NCBI GenBank assembly: GCA_913060475.1
Contig: CAJXSD010000018.1
Location: 1 to 48,506 of the forward strand
Direction: 5' to 3'
Origin: an uncultured Paracoccaceae bacterium
GTDB taxonomy: Bacteria > Pseudomonadota > Alphaproteobacteria > Rhodobacterales > Rhodobacteraceae
Length of the DNA: 48,506 nucleotides
The notes beneath the pieces are model-generated. The model saw nothing but the letters and a program-made list of their open reading frames with translations, searched no databases and was not told the DNA's origin. Below, in pieces: positions 7,858 to 16,927 of the stretch (the stretch's first letter is position 1; the number at the start of each line of letters is the position of its first letter). Both the position numbers and the translations under genes were made by a program.

Positions 7858-8301
7858 ATGGCACATAATTCCGAACGAAAACACTGGCTGTCCGTCTTGG
7901 CCAAGGCACCGCCCATATATTTTCATGAACTGTATGATCAATTGGACCAGGTCTGGGAATATGATGTGCTGCGTGCCGCAGAAATTGGCGCAGTCATGGT
8001 ACGCGGTGCGATGGGCGGGTCTGGTGACACCTTTAACTTGGGCGAAATGACGATAACGCGGTGTTCTGTGAAATTGCGTGAGGGGTCGGTTGGACATGGC
8101 TATGTTCAAGGGCGCGACAAGTTAAAGGCAGAACGCGTCGCCGTACTAGATGCACTCTTGCAAACACAATCTGCGCCACAGCTGATGGCACAGGTGATTG
8201 GCCCCCTACAGGATTACATGCACAAGTCCCGGCGTGACACGGCCCAAAAAGCGGCCGCCACAAAGGTTGAATTTTTCACGCTCGTCCGAGGAGAAGATTA
8301 A
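7858..8301 (+). CDS. phnG: C-P lyase core subunit PhnG
   Basis: This 147-residue subunit is part of the PhnGHIJ core complex that transfers alkylphosphonate onto the ribose of a nucleoside triphosphate. The family segment GAMGGSGDTFNLGEMTITR is present at about residues 51-70. The start at 7858 is chosen as the first ATG; an in-frame TTG lies five codons earlier but inside the operator-like repeat. The only ribosome binding site is a weak AGG at 7849-7851. It is the first gene of phnGHIJKLNM and ends one base before phnH. Confidence 0.93.
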   Translation: MAHNSERKHWLSVLAKAPPIYFHELYDQLDQVWEYDVLRAAEIGAVMVRGAMGGSGDTFNLGEMTITRCSVKLREGSVGHGYVQGRDKLKAERVAVLDALLQTQSAPQLMAQVIGPLQDYMHKSRRDTAQKAAATKVEFFTLVRGED

Positions 8302-8302
8302 T

Positions 8303-8869
8303 ATGACACAGTCTTACGAAGGCGGTTTTGCCTCCCCCTCTCATGATGCAGCACGTGCATTTCGATCATTGATGAACGCCATGGCAAAACCTGGCAGGCC
8401 CTTTGACATGTCGGGTGCAACCGGCCCGATGCCAATGTCTGATGCGGCTGCGGCGACAGTTTTGACATTATGTGACCCTGAAACGCCTCTTGCACTTATG
8501 GGCGCCTGGAATTGCGAGGATGTGCGGAACTGGGTCACATTCCATACCGGTGCCCCTTTGGTCGATGCGGCAAAGGCGATGTTTGTGCTGGGTGATTGGG
8601 CCACTATGTTGCCGCTGGACCAATTTAATAATGGGGATCCACAATACCCCGATCGGTCGGCCACATTGATTATTGAATGCACCCAGTTCACCCATGCAGC
8701 CCATGAACTAAGCGGACCAGGGATTCAAACAACGCAAACCTTTGATGTACCTGACCTATTCGCCTTTCAAAGCAATGCGGCACAGTTCCCCTTGGGGCTA
8801 GATTTTGTGTTTTGCACGACGTCGCAGGTTGCCGCTGTGCCACGATCAACTCAGTTACAGGAAATTTGA
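8303..8869 (+). CDS. phnH: C-P lyase core subunit PhnH
   Basis: PhnH is a structural subunit of the C-P lyase core complex with a fold related to PLP-dependent transferases but without catalytic residues. The 188-residue product starts at 8303 after GAGGAGA (8288-8294), although the frame is open further upstream inside phnG. The N-terminus has the usual form with the conserved HDAARAFRSLMNAMAKPGRP stretch. It is separated from phnG and phnI by one base each. Confidence 0.92.
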   Translation: MTQSYEGGFASPSHDAARAFRSLMNAMAKPGRPFDMSGATGPMPMSDAAAATVLTLCDPETPLALMGAWNCEDVRNWVTFHTGAPLVDAAKAMFVLGDWATMLPLDQFNNGDPQYPDRSATLIIECTQFTHAAHELSGPGIQTTQTFDVPDLFAFQSNAAQFPLGLDFVFCTTSQVAAVPRSTQLQEI

Positions 8870-8870
8870 A

Positions 8871-9968
8871 ATGTATGTTGCTGTAAAGGGTGGCGAGAAA
8901 GCCATAGATAACGCGCACCAATGGCTAGATGAAAAACGCCGTGGTGATGTTTCAATTAAGGAATTAACACTCGAACAAATACGCGAACAATTACCGTTGG
9001 CGGTGAACCGGGTGATGGCAGAAGGCTCGCTGTTTGATCCTGATCTGGCGGCCTTGGCCATCAAACAATCAAGCGGTGATTTGATCGAGGCTATTTTCCT
9101 TATTCGCGCCTATCGCACGACATTAGCGCGCTTTGGTATGACGCAGCCAATCAAAACGGAAAATATGGCGTGCATTCGGCGCATTTCGGCAACATTTAAG
9201 GACGCACCAGGCGGCCAAATCCTTGGGCCAACATTTGATTACACGCATAGGCTTCTGGATTTTCAATTGGCCGCCGATGGTGAACGCGGCAATTTGGAAC
9301 CTGCAGATACGCCAGTGGCTGAGCAGATGCCACATATTACGGATTATCTGAAAAAAGAAGGCATTATTCAGTCCGAGCCCGTGACGGGAACGCAGCCCAA
9401 GGATCTCACACGTGAACCACTAGAATTGCCGGCGGCCCGCGCTTTGCGTCTTCAGGCTCTTACACGGGGGGATGAAGGGTTCATTCTTGGCATGGCCTAT
9501 TCAACGCAGCGGGGATACGGCCGCAATCACCCATTTGTCGGGGAATTGCGCGTTGGTCAGGTCGAAGTTGAGATGGATATCCCCGAACTGGGGTTTGCCA
9601 TTGAAATTGGCGAAATCGAAGTGACGGAATGCGAAACCGTCAATCAATTCACAGGATCCAAAACGGAACCCCCACAATTTACGCGGGGCTATGGGCTGAC
9701 ATTTGGTCATAACGAGCGCAAAGCGATTTCAATGGCCCTTGTTGATCGCGCCCTGCGTTGGGACGAGTTGGGCGAAGATAACGAAGGTGTGCCCGCCCAA
9801 GATCAAGAGTTTGTTCTCTATCATAGCGACAACATCCAAGCCACGGGCTTCTTAGAGCATATCAAATTGCCCCATTACGTTGATTTCCAATCAGAATTGG
9901 AACTGATCCGGAAATTGCGCACTGAGGCGCTAGCGAAGGTTGATACCCTGCCGGAGGACGCATCATGA
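8871..9968 (+). CDS. phnI: C-P lyase core subunit PhnI (nucleosidase)
   Basis: PhnI carries the nucleosidase activity of C-P lyase, displacing the base of ATP/GTP so that phosphonate is joined to C1 of ribose triphosphate. The 365-residue length is normal. It begins MYVAVKGGEKAI, the standard PhnI start, which fixes 8871 over the longer open frame; AGGA lies a few bases upstream. Family segments such as GMAYSTQRGYGRNHPF (about residue 205) and GYGLTFGHNERKAISMALVD (about 275-295) are intact. It overlaps phnJ by four bases (ATGA). Confidence 0.95.
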   Translation: MYVAVKGGEKAIDNAHQWLDEKRRGDVSIKELTLEQIREQLPLAVNRVMAEGSLFDPDLAALAIKQSSGDLIEAIFLIRAYRTTLARFGMTQPIKTENMACIRRISATFKDAPGGQILGPTFDYTHRLLDFQLAADGERGNLEPADTPVAEQMPHITDYLKKEGIIQSEPVTGTQPKDLTREPLELPAARALRLQALTRGDEGFILGMAYSTQRGYGRNHPFVGELRVGQVEVEMDIPELGFAIEIGEIEVTECETVNQFTGSKTEPPQFTRGYGLTFGHNERKAISMALVDRALRWDELGEDNEGVPAQDQEFVLYHSDNIQATGFLEHIKLPHYVDFQSELELIRKLRTEALAKVDTLPEDAS

Positions 9969-10807
9969 ATGACTATAACTTTGGCTATTTAGACGAACAA
10001 ACCAAACGCATGATCCGTCGGGCGATCCTAAAGGGTCTGGCCATTCCTGGGTATCAGGTGCCCTTTGCCAGTCGTGAAATGCCTATGCCCTATGGTTGGG
10101 GGACTGGCGGGGTTCAAGTTTCTGCAGCAACCTTAATCCCCGAAGATACGTTTAAGGTCATTGACCAAGGCGCCGATGATACAACGAATGCGATCTCAAT
10201 TCGCAAATTCTTTGAAAAAACATCCGGCATCGATGTGACCGAAACAACCTCTCAGGCCACGGTTATTCAAACCCGCCACCGCATTCCGGAAACGCCTTTG
10301 ACCGAAGATCAAATCCTTGTGTATCAGGTGCCGATCCCCGAGCCTTTACGTTTTTTAGAACCCTCCGAGGTCGAAACACGCAAAATGCATGCGCTTGAGG
10401 AATACGGGCTGATGCACGTCAAACTTTACGAAGACATCAGTCGTCATGGTGCGATTGCGACCTCTTATGCGTACCCTGTCAAAATCGAGGGCCGCTATAT
10501 CATGGATCCTTCACCGATTCCGAAATTTGACAATCCCAAAATGGAAATGGCGGCCATTCAATTATTTGGCGCAGGCCGCGAACAGCGTATCTATGCCCTG
10601 CCCCCGTACACCCAAGTTGTCAGCCTTGATTTCGAAGATTACCCGTTCGAGGCCAGCAAAGCAGACCATGCCTGCAATATCTGTGGCGCTGAAAATACTT
10701 ATCTGGACGAAGTGATTATCGATGATGCCGGTGGCCGTATCTTTGTCTGCTCTGACACAGATTTTTGCGCAAATAATCAAACTGCTGGCGAAGGGAAACC
10801 GCAATGA
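9965..10807 (+). CDS. phnJ: C-P lyase radical SAM catalytic subunit PhnJ
   Basis: PhnJ is the radical SAM enzyme that breaks the C-P bond, giving alkane and 5-phosphoribosyl 1,2-cyclic phosphate. The 280-residue protein has the cysteine pattern C237-x2-C240-x21-C262-x5-C268, the same spacing as E. coli C241, C244, C266 (4Fe-4S) and C272 (thiyl radical). The glycine corresponding to E. coli Gly32 is G29 in AIPGYQVPF. Conservation to the E. coli protein is high throughout, for example MPYGWGTGG and ETPLTEDQI. All known active-site residues are present, so the enzyme should be functional. It overlaps both phnI and phnK by four bases. Confidence 0.97.
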   Translation: MNDYNFGYLDEQTKRMIRRAILKGLAIPGYQVPFASREMPMPYGWGTGGVQVSAATLIPEDTFKVIDQGADDTTNAISIRKFFEKTSGIDVTETTSQATVIQTRHRIPETPLTEDQILVYQVPIPEPLRFLEPSEVETRKMHALEEYGLMHVKLYEDISRHGAIATSYAYPVKIEGRYIMDPSPIPKFDNPKMEMAAIQLFGAGREQRIYALPPYTQVVSLDFEDYPFEASKADHACNICGAENTYLDEVIIDDAGGRIFVCSDTDFCANNQTAGEGKPQ

Positions 10808-11574
10808 CACCGCTTTTGTCTGTTCGAAACTTATCCAAAATGTATGGGTCGCGTATCGGCTGTACGGACGTGAACTTTGATCTCTATCCCGGAGAAGTGC
10901 TGGGGATTGTGGGTGAAAGTGGATCAGGTAAATCAACGTTGCTAAATTGTATGGCAGGGCACCTTGAACCCACAACCGGCCAAGTGATGTTTGATACCCG
11001 CACAGATGGGCTTCAAGATACGCTTGCGATGTCAGAGGCACAACGGCGCATGTTATCGCGCACAGATTGGGCATTTGTCCATCAACATGCCCGAGATGGG
11101 TTGCGCATGTCAGTCAGCGCAGGCGGCAATGTTGGCGAACGATTAATGGCCGTTGGGGCACGAAACTATGCAGATATTCGCTCGAATGCGATAACGTGGC
11201 TGGATCGCGTCGAAATTAATGCAGATCGGATAGATGATCGCCCCAGCGCGTTTTCAGGCGGTATGCAGCAACGGTTGCAAATCGCGCGTAATCTGGTCAC
11301 CAACCCAAGGCTTGTTTTTATGGATGAACCCACGGGCGGCTTGGACGTTTCAGTTCAAGCACGGCTTTTGGATTTATTGCGCAACCTTGTCCGCGATCTT
11401 GGTCTCTCGGCCATTATCGTCACGCATGATTTGGCCGTGGTTCGCCTATTAGCCGATCGATTAATGGTGATGAAGGGGGGGCACGTTGTCGAAAATGGCC
11501 TGACAGACCAAGTCTTAGATGACCCCCAACACGCATATACACAGCTCCTTGTGAGCTCAGTTCTACAGGTTTGA
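10804..11574 (+). CDS. phnK: C-P lyase ABC-type ATPase PhnK
   Basis: PhnK is an ABC-type nucleotide-binding protein that docks on the C-P lyase core; it is not a transporter subunit. The 256-residue protein has Walker A GESGSGKST at 37-45, the signature FSGGMQQRLQIARNL near residue 150, and Walker B LVFMDEP shortly after. The domain resembles oligopeptide-transporter ATPases, as PhnK does generally. The start overlaps the phnJ stop as ATGA. It is followed 11 bases later by the second ATPase, phnL. Confidence 0.94.
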   Translation: MTPLLSVRNLSKMYGSRIGCTDVNFDLYPGEVLGIVGESGSGKSTLLNCMAGHLEPTTGQVMFDTRTDGLQDTLAMSEAQRRMLSRTDWAFVHQHARDGLRMSVSAGGNVGERLMAVGARNYADIRSNAITWLDRVEINADRIDDRPSAFSGGMQQRLQIARNLVTNPRLVFMDEPTGGLDVSVQARLLDLLRNLVRDLGLSAIIVTHDLAVVRLLADRLMVMKGGHVVENGLTDQVLDDPQHAYTQLLVSSVLQV

Positions 11575-11585
11575 GGAGAAGTGCT

Positions 11586-12269
11586 ATGATTACGGTTACA
11601 TCGCTTTCAAAGCACTTTGTGCTTCATAATCAAAATAGCGCGGTCATTCCCGTCATGGACAATGCGAATTTTGCGGTAAACTGCGGCGAATGCATCGCGC
11701 TGACGGGCTCCTCTGGCGCCGGCAAATCGACATTGATGCGCATGGTTTATGGGAACTATGTATGTCAACACGGATCAATCCGTGTCGATCAAACCGAAGT
11801 GGTTGGTGCAGATCCGCGCGATATCATTCAAATGCGCAAAAAGACCCTTGGATACGTCAGCCAATTTTTAAGAGTTGTACCGCGCGTTCCGACACTTGAT
11901 GTGGTCGCTGAACCCTTGCTACAGATCGGTGCCGATTATGATGAGGCCCGCGACAAAGCCGCAAACCTTTTGTCGTTGTTGAATATTCCCGAACGTTTGT
12001 GGACCCTGTCTCCGACAACATTTTCAGGCGGGGAACAGCAGCGTGTCAATATTGCCCGCGGATTTGTCTATGAATATCCAGCTCTTTTATTGGATGAGCC
12101 AACGGCAAGTTTAGACGCAACAAACCGCGAAGTTGTTTTGACCCTCATCGAAAACGCCAAAGCAAAAGGCACAGCTATCATCGGCATCTTTCATGACGAA
12201 GCTGCGCGCGCACGCCTGTGTGATCGTGAAATCGATGTGTCAACCTTTGCGCCAAAAGGGATCGCTTAG
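11586..12269 (+). CDS. phnL: C-P lyase ABC-type ATPase PhnL
   Basis: PhnL is the second ABC-type ATPase of the C-P lyase machinery, with PhnK-related architecture. The start at 11586 follows GAGGAG and is preferred over a TTG at 11571 that overlaps the phnK stop. The 227-residue product has Walker A GSSGAGKST at 41-49, the signature FSGGEQQRVNIARGF and Walker B LLLDEPTASLD. It abuts phnN directly, with its stop immediately followed by the phnN ATG. Confidence 0.93.
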   Translation: MITVTSLSKHFVLHNQNSAVIPVMDNANFAVNCGECIALTGSSGAGKSTLMRMVYGNYVCQHGSIRVDQTEVVGADPRDIIQMRKKTLGYVSQFLRVVPRVPTLDVVAEPLLQIGADYDEARDKAANLLSLLNIPERLWTLSPTTFSGGEQQRVNIARGFVYEYPALLLDEPTASLDATNREVVLTLIENAKAKGTAIIGIFHDEAARARLCDREIDVSTFAPKGIA

Positions 12270-12836
12270 ATGGGCCGTTTAATTGCAATTGTTGGCGCAT
12301 CTGGCGTGGGAAAAGACACGGTCATGGCGCATTTGCGTGACACGGTCCCCGCGTTACACTGGGGCACACGTGTGATTACGCGCCCGGCTGATCCGAACGG
12401 CGAAAATCATATTGTTATGTCTGCTCAAGAGTTTGCCGCCTCCAAAGAGCGGGGTGATTTTGCGCTGGATTGGCAGGCCCACGGGTTACACTATGCCATC
12501 CCACACAATTCCTTGAACCCCTTAAAAGAGGGGGCAGATGTTTTAGTGAACCTATCGCGCAAGACATTACTTGCGGCGCATGAGCTGGGCTTTGAATTGG
12601 TGGTTATTAACTTGACCGCGACACGCGCCGTGCTTGCTGAACGGCTTGCCAAGCGGGGTCGAGAGACATCCCAACAAATAGAGGATCGCCTAAACCGAAG
12701 CGTTCCTTCGTTTCCACAAGAGTTAAACGTAACGGATATCGATAATTCCAATAGTGTCACAGATACGGTTGCGTCCATCATTGATCATCTCAATCTTGAG
12801 AGCAAGGATATGTCATGCACAGCGAAGTCATTTTAA
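12270..12836 (+). CDS. phnN: Ribose 1,5-bisphosphate phosphokinase PhnN
   Basis: PhnN phosphorylates ribose 1,5-bisphosphate with ATP to give PRPP, the last step of the C-P lyase route. The 188-residue protein is a guanylate-kinase-like P-loop enzyme with GASGVGKDT at 9-17 and a following VITRP segment. It starts right after the phnL stop and overlaps the phnM start by 22 bases, so the gene order is L-N-M instead of the E. coli L-M-N. Confidence 0.92.
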   Translation: MGRLIAIVGASGVGKDTVMAHLRDTVPALHWGTRVITRPADPNGENHIVMSAQEFAASKERGDFALDWQAHGLHYAIPHNSLNPLKEGADVLVNLSRKTLLAAHELGFELVVINLTATRAVLAERLAKRGRETSQQIEDRLNRSVPSFPQELNVTDIDNSNSVTDTVASIIDHLNLESKDMSCTAKSF

Positions 12837-13960
12837 CACACGCAAATCTGATCCTAGAAACCGAGGTCATCCGAGGCACCTTAGTTTTCAAAGACGGTGA
12901 AATAACTGACATTTCACATGGCACGACCGAGGCCGCAGGGGCGATTGATTGCCAAGGTGATTTTGTAGCCCCTGGTTTGATTGAACTCCATACGGATAAT
13001 CTTGAACGCCATCTTGAACCCAGACCCGCTGTCGCATGGCCTAAAAAGGCGGCGGTTATCGCCCATGACGCAGAATTAGCAAGCTGTGGGATCACCACGG
13101 TCTTTGATGCCATGCGTGTCGGATCACTGCCATCCTCTGGCAAGGCAAAATACGATAATTATGCGCGTGACTTGGCCAACGAGCTTTTGGAGCTTAAGGA
13201 ACAAGATCTTTTGAAACTCAGTCATTTCATTCATCTGCGCGCAGAGCTTTGTTCCGAAACCTTGGAACAGGAATTGGATGAATTCTCGGCCTTGGATCGG
13301 GTGGGGATCGTGTCGATCATGGATCATACACCTGGTGCGCGTCAATTTGCAGATCTTGGCCAACTTCGCACCTATATGTCGAAAAAACGTGGGCTTACGG
13401 ATGACGAGTTTGAGGCGCATGTGCGTAATCTGAAATCTATTTCTGCCAAAAACGCAGCACGCCACGAAACCGCATCCGTTCAAGCGGCACAGAGACTAGG
13501 CGCTGTATTGGCCAGCCATGATGATACCACCCGCGATCATGTGTCCACGTCTGCGCAACATAACGTCACATTTGCCGAGTTCCCAACAACTGTTGCAGCT
13601 GCACAAGCGTGCAAAGATCATGGTATTGCCATCATGATGGGCGCGCCCAACCTAATTCGTGGCGGATCGCATTCAGGCAATGTATCGGCCTGTGATTTGG
13701 CGCAACAGGATTTGCTTGATATCGTTTCATCCGATTATGTGCCTGCGGCTTTGATACAATCCGTTGTGACATTGGGGCATCTGTGGGGAGACTGGGCGCG
13801 CGCGATGCGCACCGTTACCCATGCCCCTGCGCAAGCAACAGGTCTCAGTGATCGCGGCACTCTTGCCATTGGGCTGCGTGCAGATGTTATTCAATTCAAA
13901 ACGCACGACAGCGCCGCGATCTTGCGTCGGTCTTGGGTGAAAGGGCGTTCAACTTTCTAA
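12815..13960 (+). CDS. phnM: RPnTP diphosphatase PhnM (canonical copy)
   Basis: This is the amidohydrolase that removes diphosphate from alpha-D-ribose 1-alkylphosphonate 5-triphosphate, supplying the substrate of PhnJ. The 381-residue protein has the canonical metal motif ELHTDNLERHLEPRP (H59, D61), the later ASHDDTTRDH, and MGAPNLIRGGSHSGN. AAGGA at 12803-12807 supports the start at 12815 inside phnN. It is the last gene of the phnG-M unit and converges on the aldo/keto reductase with only seven bases between. It is much closer to E. coli PhnM at the metal motif than the copy at 5842-7008. Confidence 0.94.
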   Translation: MHSEVILTHANLILETEVIRGTLVFKDGEITDISHGTTEAAGAIDCQGDFVAPGLIELHTDNLERHLEPRPAVAWPKKAAVIAHDAELASCGITTVFDAMRVGSLPSSGKAKYDNYARDLANELLELKEQDLLKLSHFIHLRAELCSETLEQELDEFSALDRVGIVSIMDHTPGARQFADLGQLRTYMSKKRGLTDDEFEAHVRNLKSISAKNAARHETASVQAAQRLGAVLASHDDTTRDHVSTSAQHNVTFAEFPTTVAAAQACKDHGIAIMMGAPNLIRGGSHSGNVSACDLAQQDLLDIVSSDYVPAALIQSVVTLGHLWGDWARAMRTVTHAPAQATGLSDRGTLAIGLRADVIQFKTHDSAAILRRSWVKGRSTF

Positions 13961-13967
13961 CGGTGCG

Positions 13968-14906
13968 TTACGCTTCCTCCAAGCGATCTGTCGCAGGCGG
14001 AGGTGTCGGCACTACGGCTGCAATGTGATCCCAAACATCCTGCGGCAGTTCGAGATCAATTGCATCCAAGCATGGGCGCAATTGATCCGTGGTGCGTGCT
14101 GAAATAATTGGCGAAGGCTTAAATGCGCTGCGAAGGACCCAAGCGATCGCAAGTGTTGCGCTGTGAATTTGAAAATCACGCGCAATTTTCGTTATGTTTT
14201 GCGCAGTCTCGTGCATAGAGGCAAGACCATAGCGCTTTGCATATCGTGTGTCTGTCGCGAGTCGCCCATCAGCTGCAAAGCCTTGCGTATATTTACCACT
14301 TAGCAACCCTGCCCCCAAGGGTGAATATGTAAATGTGGCAATGTCAAATGCGCGACACGCAGGCAAAATTTCAACCTCGGCCTGTCGCTTGACCAAATTG
14401 TACATCGGCTGAACAGCGTCGATACGTCCGCCCATTTCTGAAATCAAAAATTGGGCCTGCACAATTTGCCAGGCTGCAAAATTCGATAAGCCAACATAGC
14501 GAATACGACCCAGAGCGATCTGGTTTTGAAACCAATCCAAAGTCGCCTCAAGGGGCGTTTCAGGATCAAAGCGATGCAAATAAAGCAGGTCAACGACATC
14601 CATACCCAGCCGCTGACGGCTGATGTCAAATTGGTGCTCCAAATTTTCAGGCGCCGCACCACCGGTATAACCAACCTTGGTCGCAACAAAGATATCGTCA
14701 CGTTCTTGGCGGATGCAGCCGCCTAAAATCTGTTCAGACTGGCCATTTGTATATCCATTTGCCGTATCAAAATGATTAATACCTGCATCGCGACACATGT
14801 GATATATGACCCGAGACGCGTGCGCGTCAGAGCCAGCGCCAAATTGCATGGCCCCAAACGTCAGAGCAGATGTTTCCATACCAGATTGTGTTAAGAGTTT
14901 ATTCAC
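13968..14906 (-). CDS. Aldo/keto reductase
   Basis: This NADPH-dependent oxidoreductase of the aldo/keto reductase superfamily has 312 residues. The catalytic tetrad is visible as D47 and Y52 (HFDTANGY), K77 (ATKVGY) and H110 (YLHRFD). A cofactor-binding segment VGLSNFAAWQ and the later SPLGAGLLSGKY are typical of the AKR11/AKR13-like bacterial group. The start is a GTG at 14906 with AAGG upstream. No substrate can be named; its place next to phn may be incidental, though it could reduce an aldehyde formed in phosphonate breakdown. Confidence 0.85.
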   Translation of the reverse strand: MNKLLTQSGMETSALTFGAMQFGAGSDAHASRVIYHMCRDAGINHFDTANGYTNGQSEQILGGCIRQERDDIFVATKVGYTGGAAPENLEHQFDISRQRLGMDVVDLLYLHRFDPETPLEATLDWFQNQIALGRIRYVGLSNFAAWQIVQAQFLISEMGGRIDAVQPMYNLVKRQAEVEILPACRAFDIATFTYSPLGAGLLSGKYTQGFAADGRLATDTRYAKRYGLASMHETAQNITKIARDFQIHSATLAIAWVLRSAFKPSPIISARTTDQLRPCLDAIDLELPQDVWDHIAAVVPTPPPATDRLEEA

Positions 14907-14978
14907 AACAGTCGCCTTGATAATTTCGTTTCGTTTTGGTGAATTGCCATTGCACCCAGAAGTGTAAGCATCAAGAAA

Positions 14979-15872
14979 TCATGACGTTTTATACTGTTCC
15001 TCGAATTCATACCCGTATTGGCTGCCAAGCTGAGAATTCATGGAAAGTTCATAGGTTTTCTTGCGCAAGAAATCCATGAAAACACGGGAATCATGTGAAT
15101 GTGCTGCCATGTCTTTAGGATCAAGGGGCTGCCCAACTGACACCCGAACAGGGCTATCAACGCGCGATTTGAATTCCTTGATCAACAACCCCATACGCAG
15201 CGTATAGTGTAAATGGCTTGCAATCTGGAACAGACGGCTGGTGTGGCCGTCAAAGTAGATCGGAACAACGGTCGCATTTGATTTCAATATCATGCGCGCT
15301 GTGAACGCCCGCCAACTGGGGTCTAAAGGATGGGAAAAGGGCGTTGCGGCCGTCGATACGGTTCCACCTGGAAAAATGCCGATTGCGCCGCCATTCTTTA
15401 AATAGTCATGCGCCGTTTTGCGCGTTTCCAAGTTCTGAGCAACAGCCTCTTTGGTTCCATCAAATGAAATTGGTAAGATGACCTTATTCAGATCTTGTGA
15501 TTTTTTGAAAACTTTATGGGCCAATATTCGGAAATCCGGTCGCGTTTGGTCCAAAATATGACCCAGCATCAACCCGTCCAAAATACCGTAAGGGTGGTTA
15601 GCAATGATAATCAGTGGCCCTTCGCTAGGTATATTCGATAAAGCGCCACGTATAACATCAAGCTGCAGACCATAGCGGTTCACAATCACTTCCCAAAAGG
15701 ATTGCCCCGCAAGGACATCTGCATGATACCCTTGCGCGCGCTTTAATAAGCCAATACGCCCCGTCATGTTTTCCATGATCTTGATCATAGCGCGCCCGCC
15801 TTTGGACTGTGCCGAATGCGCATAGCTGATTTCTTTGGCAATTTGTGCTGGTTCTCTTATACCGATTGTCAC
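14979..15872 (-). CDS. PlsC-like lysophospholipid acyltransferase (second of tandem pair)
   Basis: This is a 297-residue member of the lysophospholipid acyltransferase superfamily. The catalytic motif is NHPYGILDG, with one residue more between His and Asp than in classical NHX4D, as in the divergent LPLAT/hemolysin-type branch. The phosphate-binding motif GIFPGGTVSTA and a later VPIYFDG motif follow. The GTG start at 15872 directly abuts the TAA stop of the upstream acyltransferase, so the pair is translationally coupled. A tandem pair could perform two acyl transfers on one lipid. Placement beside phosphorus-scavenging genes suggests, without proof, a role in membrane lipid remodelling during phosphate shortage. 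Confidence 0.78.
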   Translation of the reverse strand: MTIGIREPAQIAKEISYAHSAQSKGGRAMIKIMENMTGRIGLLKRAQGYHADVLAGQSFWEVIVNRYGLQLDVIRGALSNIPSEGPLIIIANHPYGILDGLMLGHILDQTRPDFRILAHKVFKKSQDLNKVILPISFDGTKEAVAQNLETRKTAHDYLKNGGAIGIFPGGTVSTAATPFSHPLDPSWRAFTARMILKSNATVVPIYFDGHTSRLFQIASHLHYTLRMGLLIKEFKSRVDSPVRVSVGQPLDPKDMAAHSHDSRVFMDFLRKKTYELSMNSQLGSQYGYEFEEQYKTS

Positions 15873-16763
15873 TTAGCTCACCGTTTGCAGTAGGGTTTTC
15901 CAATGGCGCCTGAGGCTGGTATCGCGCTGATTTTCAGAACTGTTTCCCAGTGACACGACCGTCGATTTCATCTGCGCTGTCGCCTGTCTTGAATCGTCTG
16001 GTAACAGGTGCGGGGCGATTGGCTTGCCAATTGTCACACCAAAACTGAAATCTTTCTTATTCAGCGTTTCCTTAAACAACGTAATATCACGCAACGTTGG
16101 ATGAATGATATCAAACAGATAAAACAGATATGAATTACGCGCAGATATATGCACCGGTATGATAGGCACGTCATATTTTTTGGCTATGGTCACCGCAGAG
16201 GTCATCCAGTCGCGTTCAATCAGTTTCAAACCTGTGCGCTTGGCCAAACGCCCCGAGGGAAATATGACACCAAGGCGTTTGTCCTGCATCGCCTGTTTTG
16301 TGAACTGTAATGTGGCTTGTGTACGTGATTTACTGCGTTTTTCTTTGCGCCATTCCACGGGCGCGATATGTGTGTCCAGTTGCGGAAAAACACGCAGTAC
16401 ATCACTGTTTGCGAAAAAATAAATGTCGGGCCTCTTGGACCTTAGGGCATGATGTAAAATAATGGCATCGGCAATACCGGTTGGATGATTTGCGACGATC
16501 AATGCAGGTCCTGATGTGGGAATATTGTGCAAACCTGTCACACTGACATGGTGCGCAATCGTATTGCCTGTGACATCCAGAATTTCACGACCAGACAGCG
16601 GCTCCAGCTTATACGCCTGTGCAAGTGTGTCATTATAACTAAGACACGCCCTAAGAGCCGCACCTGCAACAGACGTTGCGGTGGAACGCCTCTTCATCCA
16701 AGGTGCACGTTCATAAATTAAGGTATCGACAATTTCCTTCATTGAACCCTGTTTGCTGATCAC
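15873..16763 (-). CDS. PlsC-like lysophospholipid acyltransferase (first of tandem pair)
   Basis: This 296-residue acyltransferase is related to its downstream neighbour. The catalytic motif is NHPTGIADAI near residue 93, the substrate motif VIFPSGRLAK lies near 168, and VPIIPVHISARN near 202 completes the set. The start is uncertain: GTG at 16763 overlaps the stop of a 35-residue upstream ORF as GTGA, and ATG at 16742 would give 289 residues. The coupled GTG is preferred. A weak GGA lies just before it. The product probably acts at the cytoplasmic membrane on lysolipid acceptors; the acceptor is not known. Confidence 0.78.
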   Translation of the reverse strand: MISKQGSMKEIVDTLIYERAPWMKRRSTATSVAGAALRACLSYNDTLAQAYKLEPLSGREILDVTGNTIAHHVSVTGLHNIPTSGPALIVANHPTGIADAIILHHALRSKRPDIYFFANSDVLRVFPQLDTHIAPVEWRKEKRSKSRTQATLQFTKQAMQDKRLGVIFPSGRLAKRTGLKLIERDWMTSAVTIAKKYDVPIIPVHISARNSYLFYLFDIIHPTLRDITLFKETLNKKDFSFGVTIGKPIAPHLLPDDSRQATAQMKSTVVSLGNSSENQRDTSLRRHWKTLLQTVS

Positions 16764-16867
16764 TCTTCCATATCATCCAGGTGGATACGGATTTGTCGAA
16801 TATCTGCGCTGACGATGCTAAGGCTTAAGAATTCAAAGTCGAAAAGATATCTGCTTAACCAGGCCAT
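16760..16867 (-). CDS. Small ORF (35 aa) coupled to the acyltransferase pair
   Basis: A 35-codon frame begins with ATG at 16867 after GAGGA (eight-base spacing) and ends in TGA that overlaps the acyltransferase GTG as GTGA. The predicted peptide begins MAWLSRYLFDFEF and ends in an acidic tail LDDMEE, with an aromatic, hydrophobic first half. No family is recognised. The ribosome binding site and the four-base coupling are the only evidence that it is translated; it may be a real microprotein or a leader that regulates the acyltransferase. Confidence 0.42.
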   Translation of the reverse strand: MAWLSRYLFDFEFLSLSIVSADIRQIRIHLDDMEE

Positions 16868-16927
16868 GTTACCATTCCTCATCTTTGAACGATGAATAAC
16901 AGGACAATGTAACAGATTCGTTTAACC

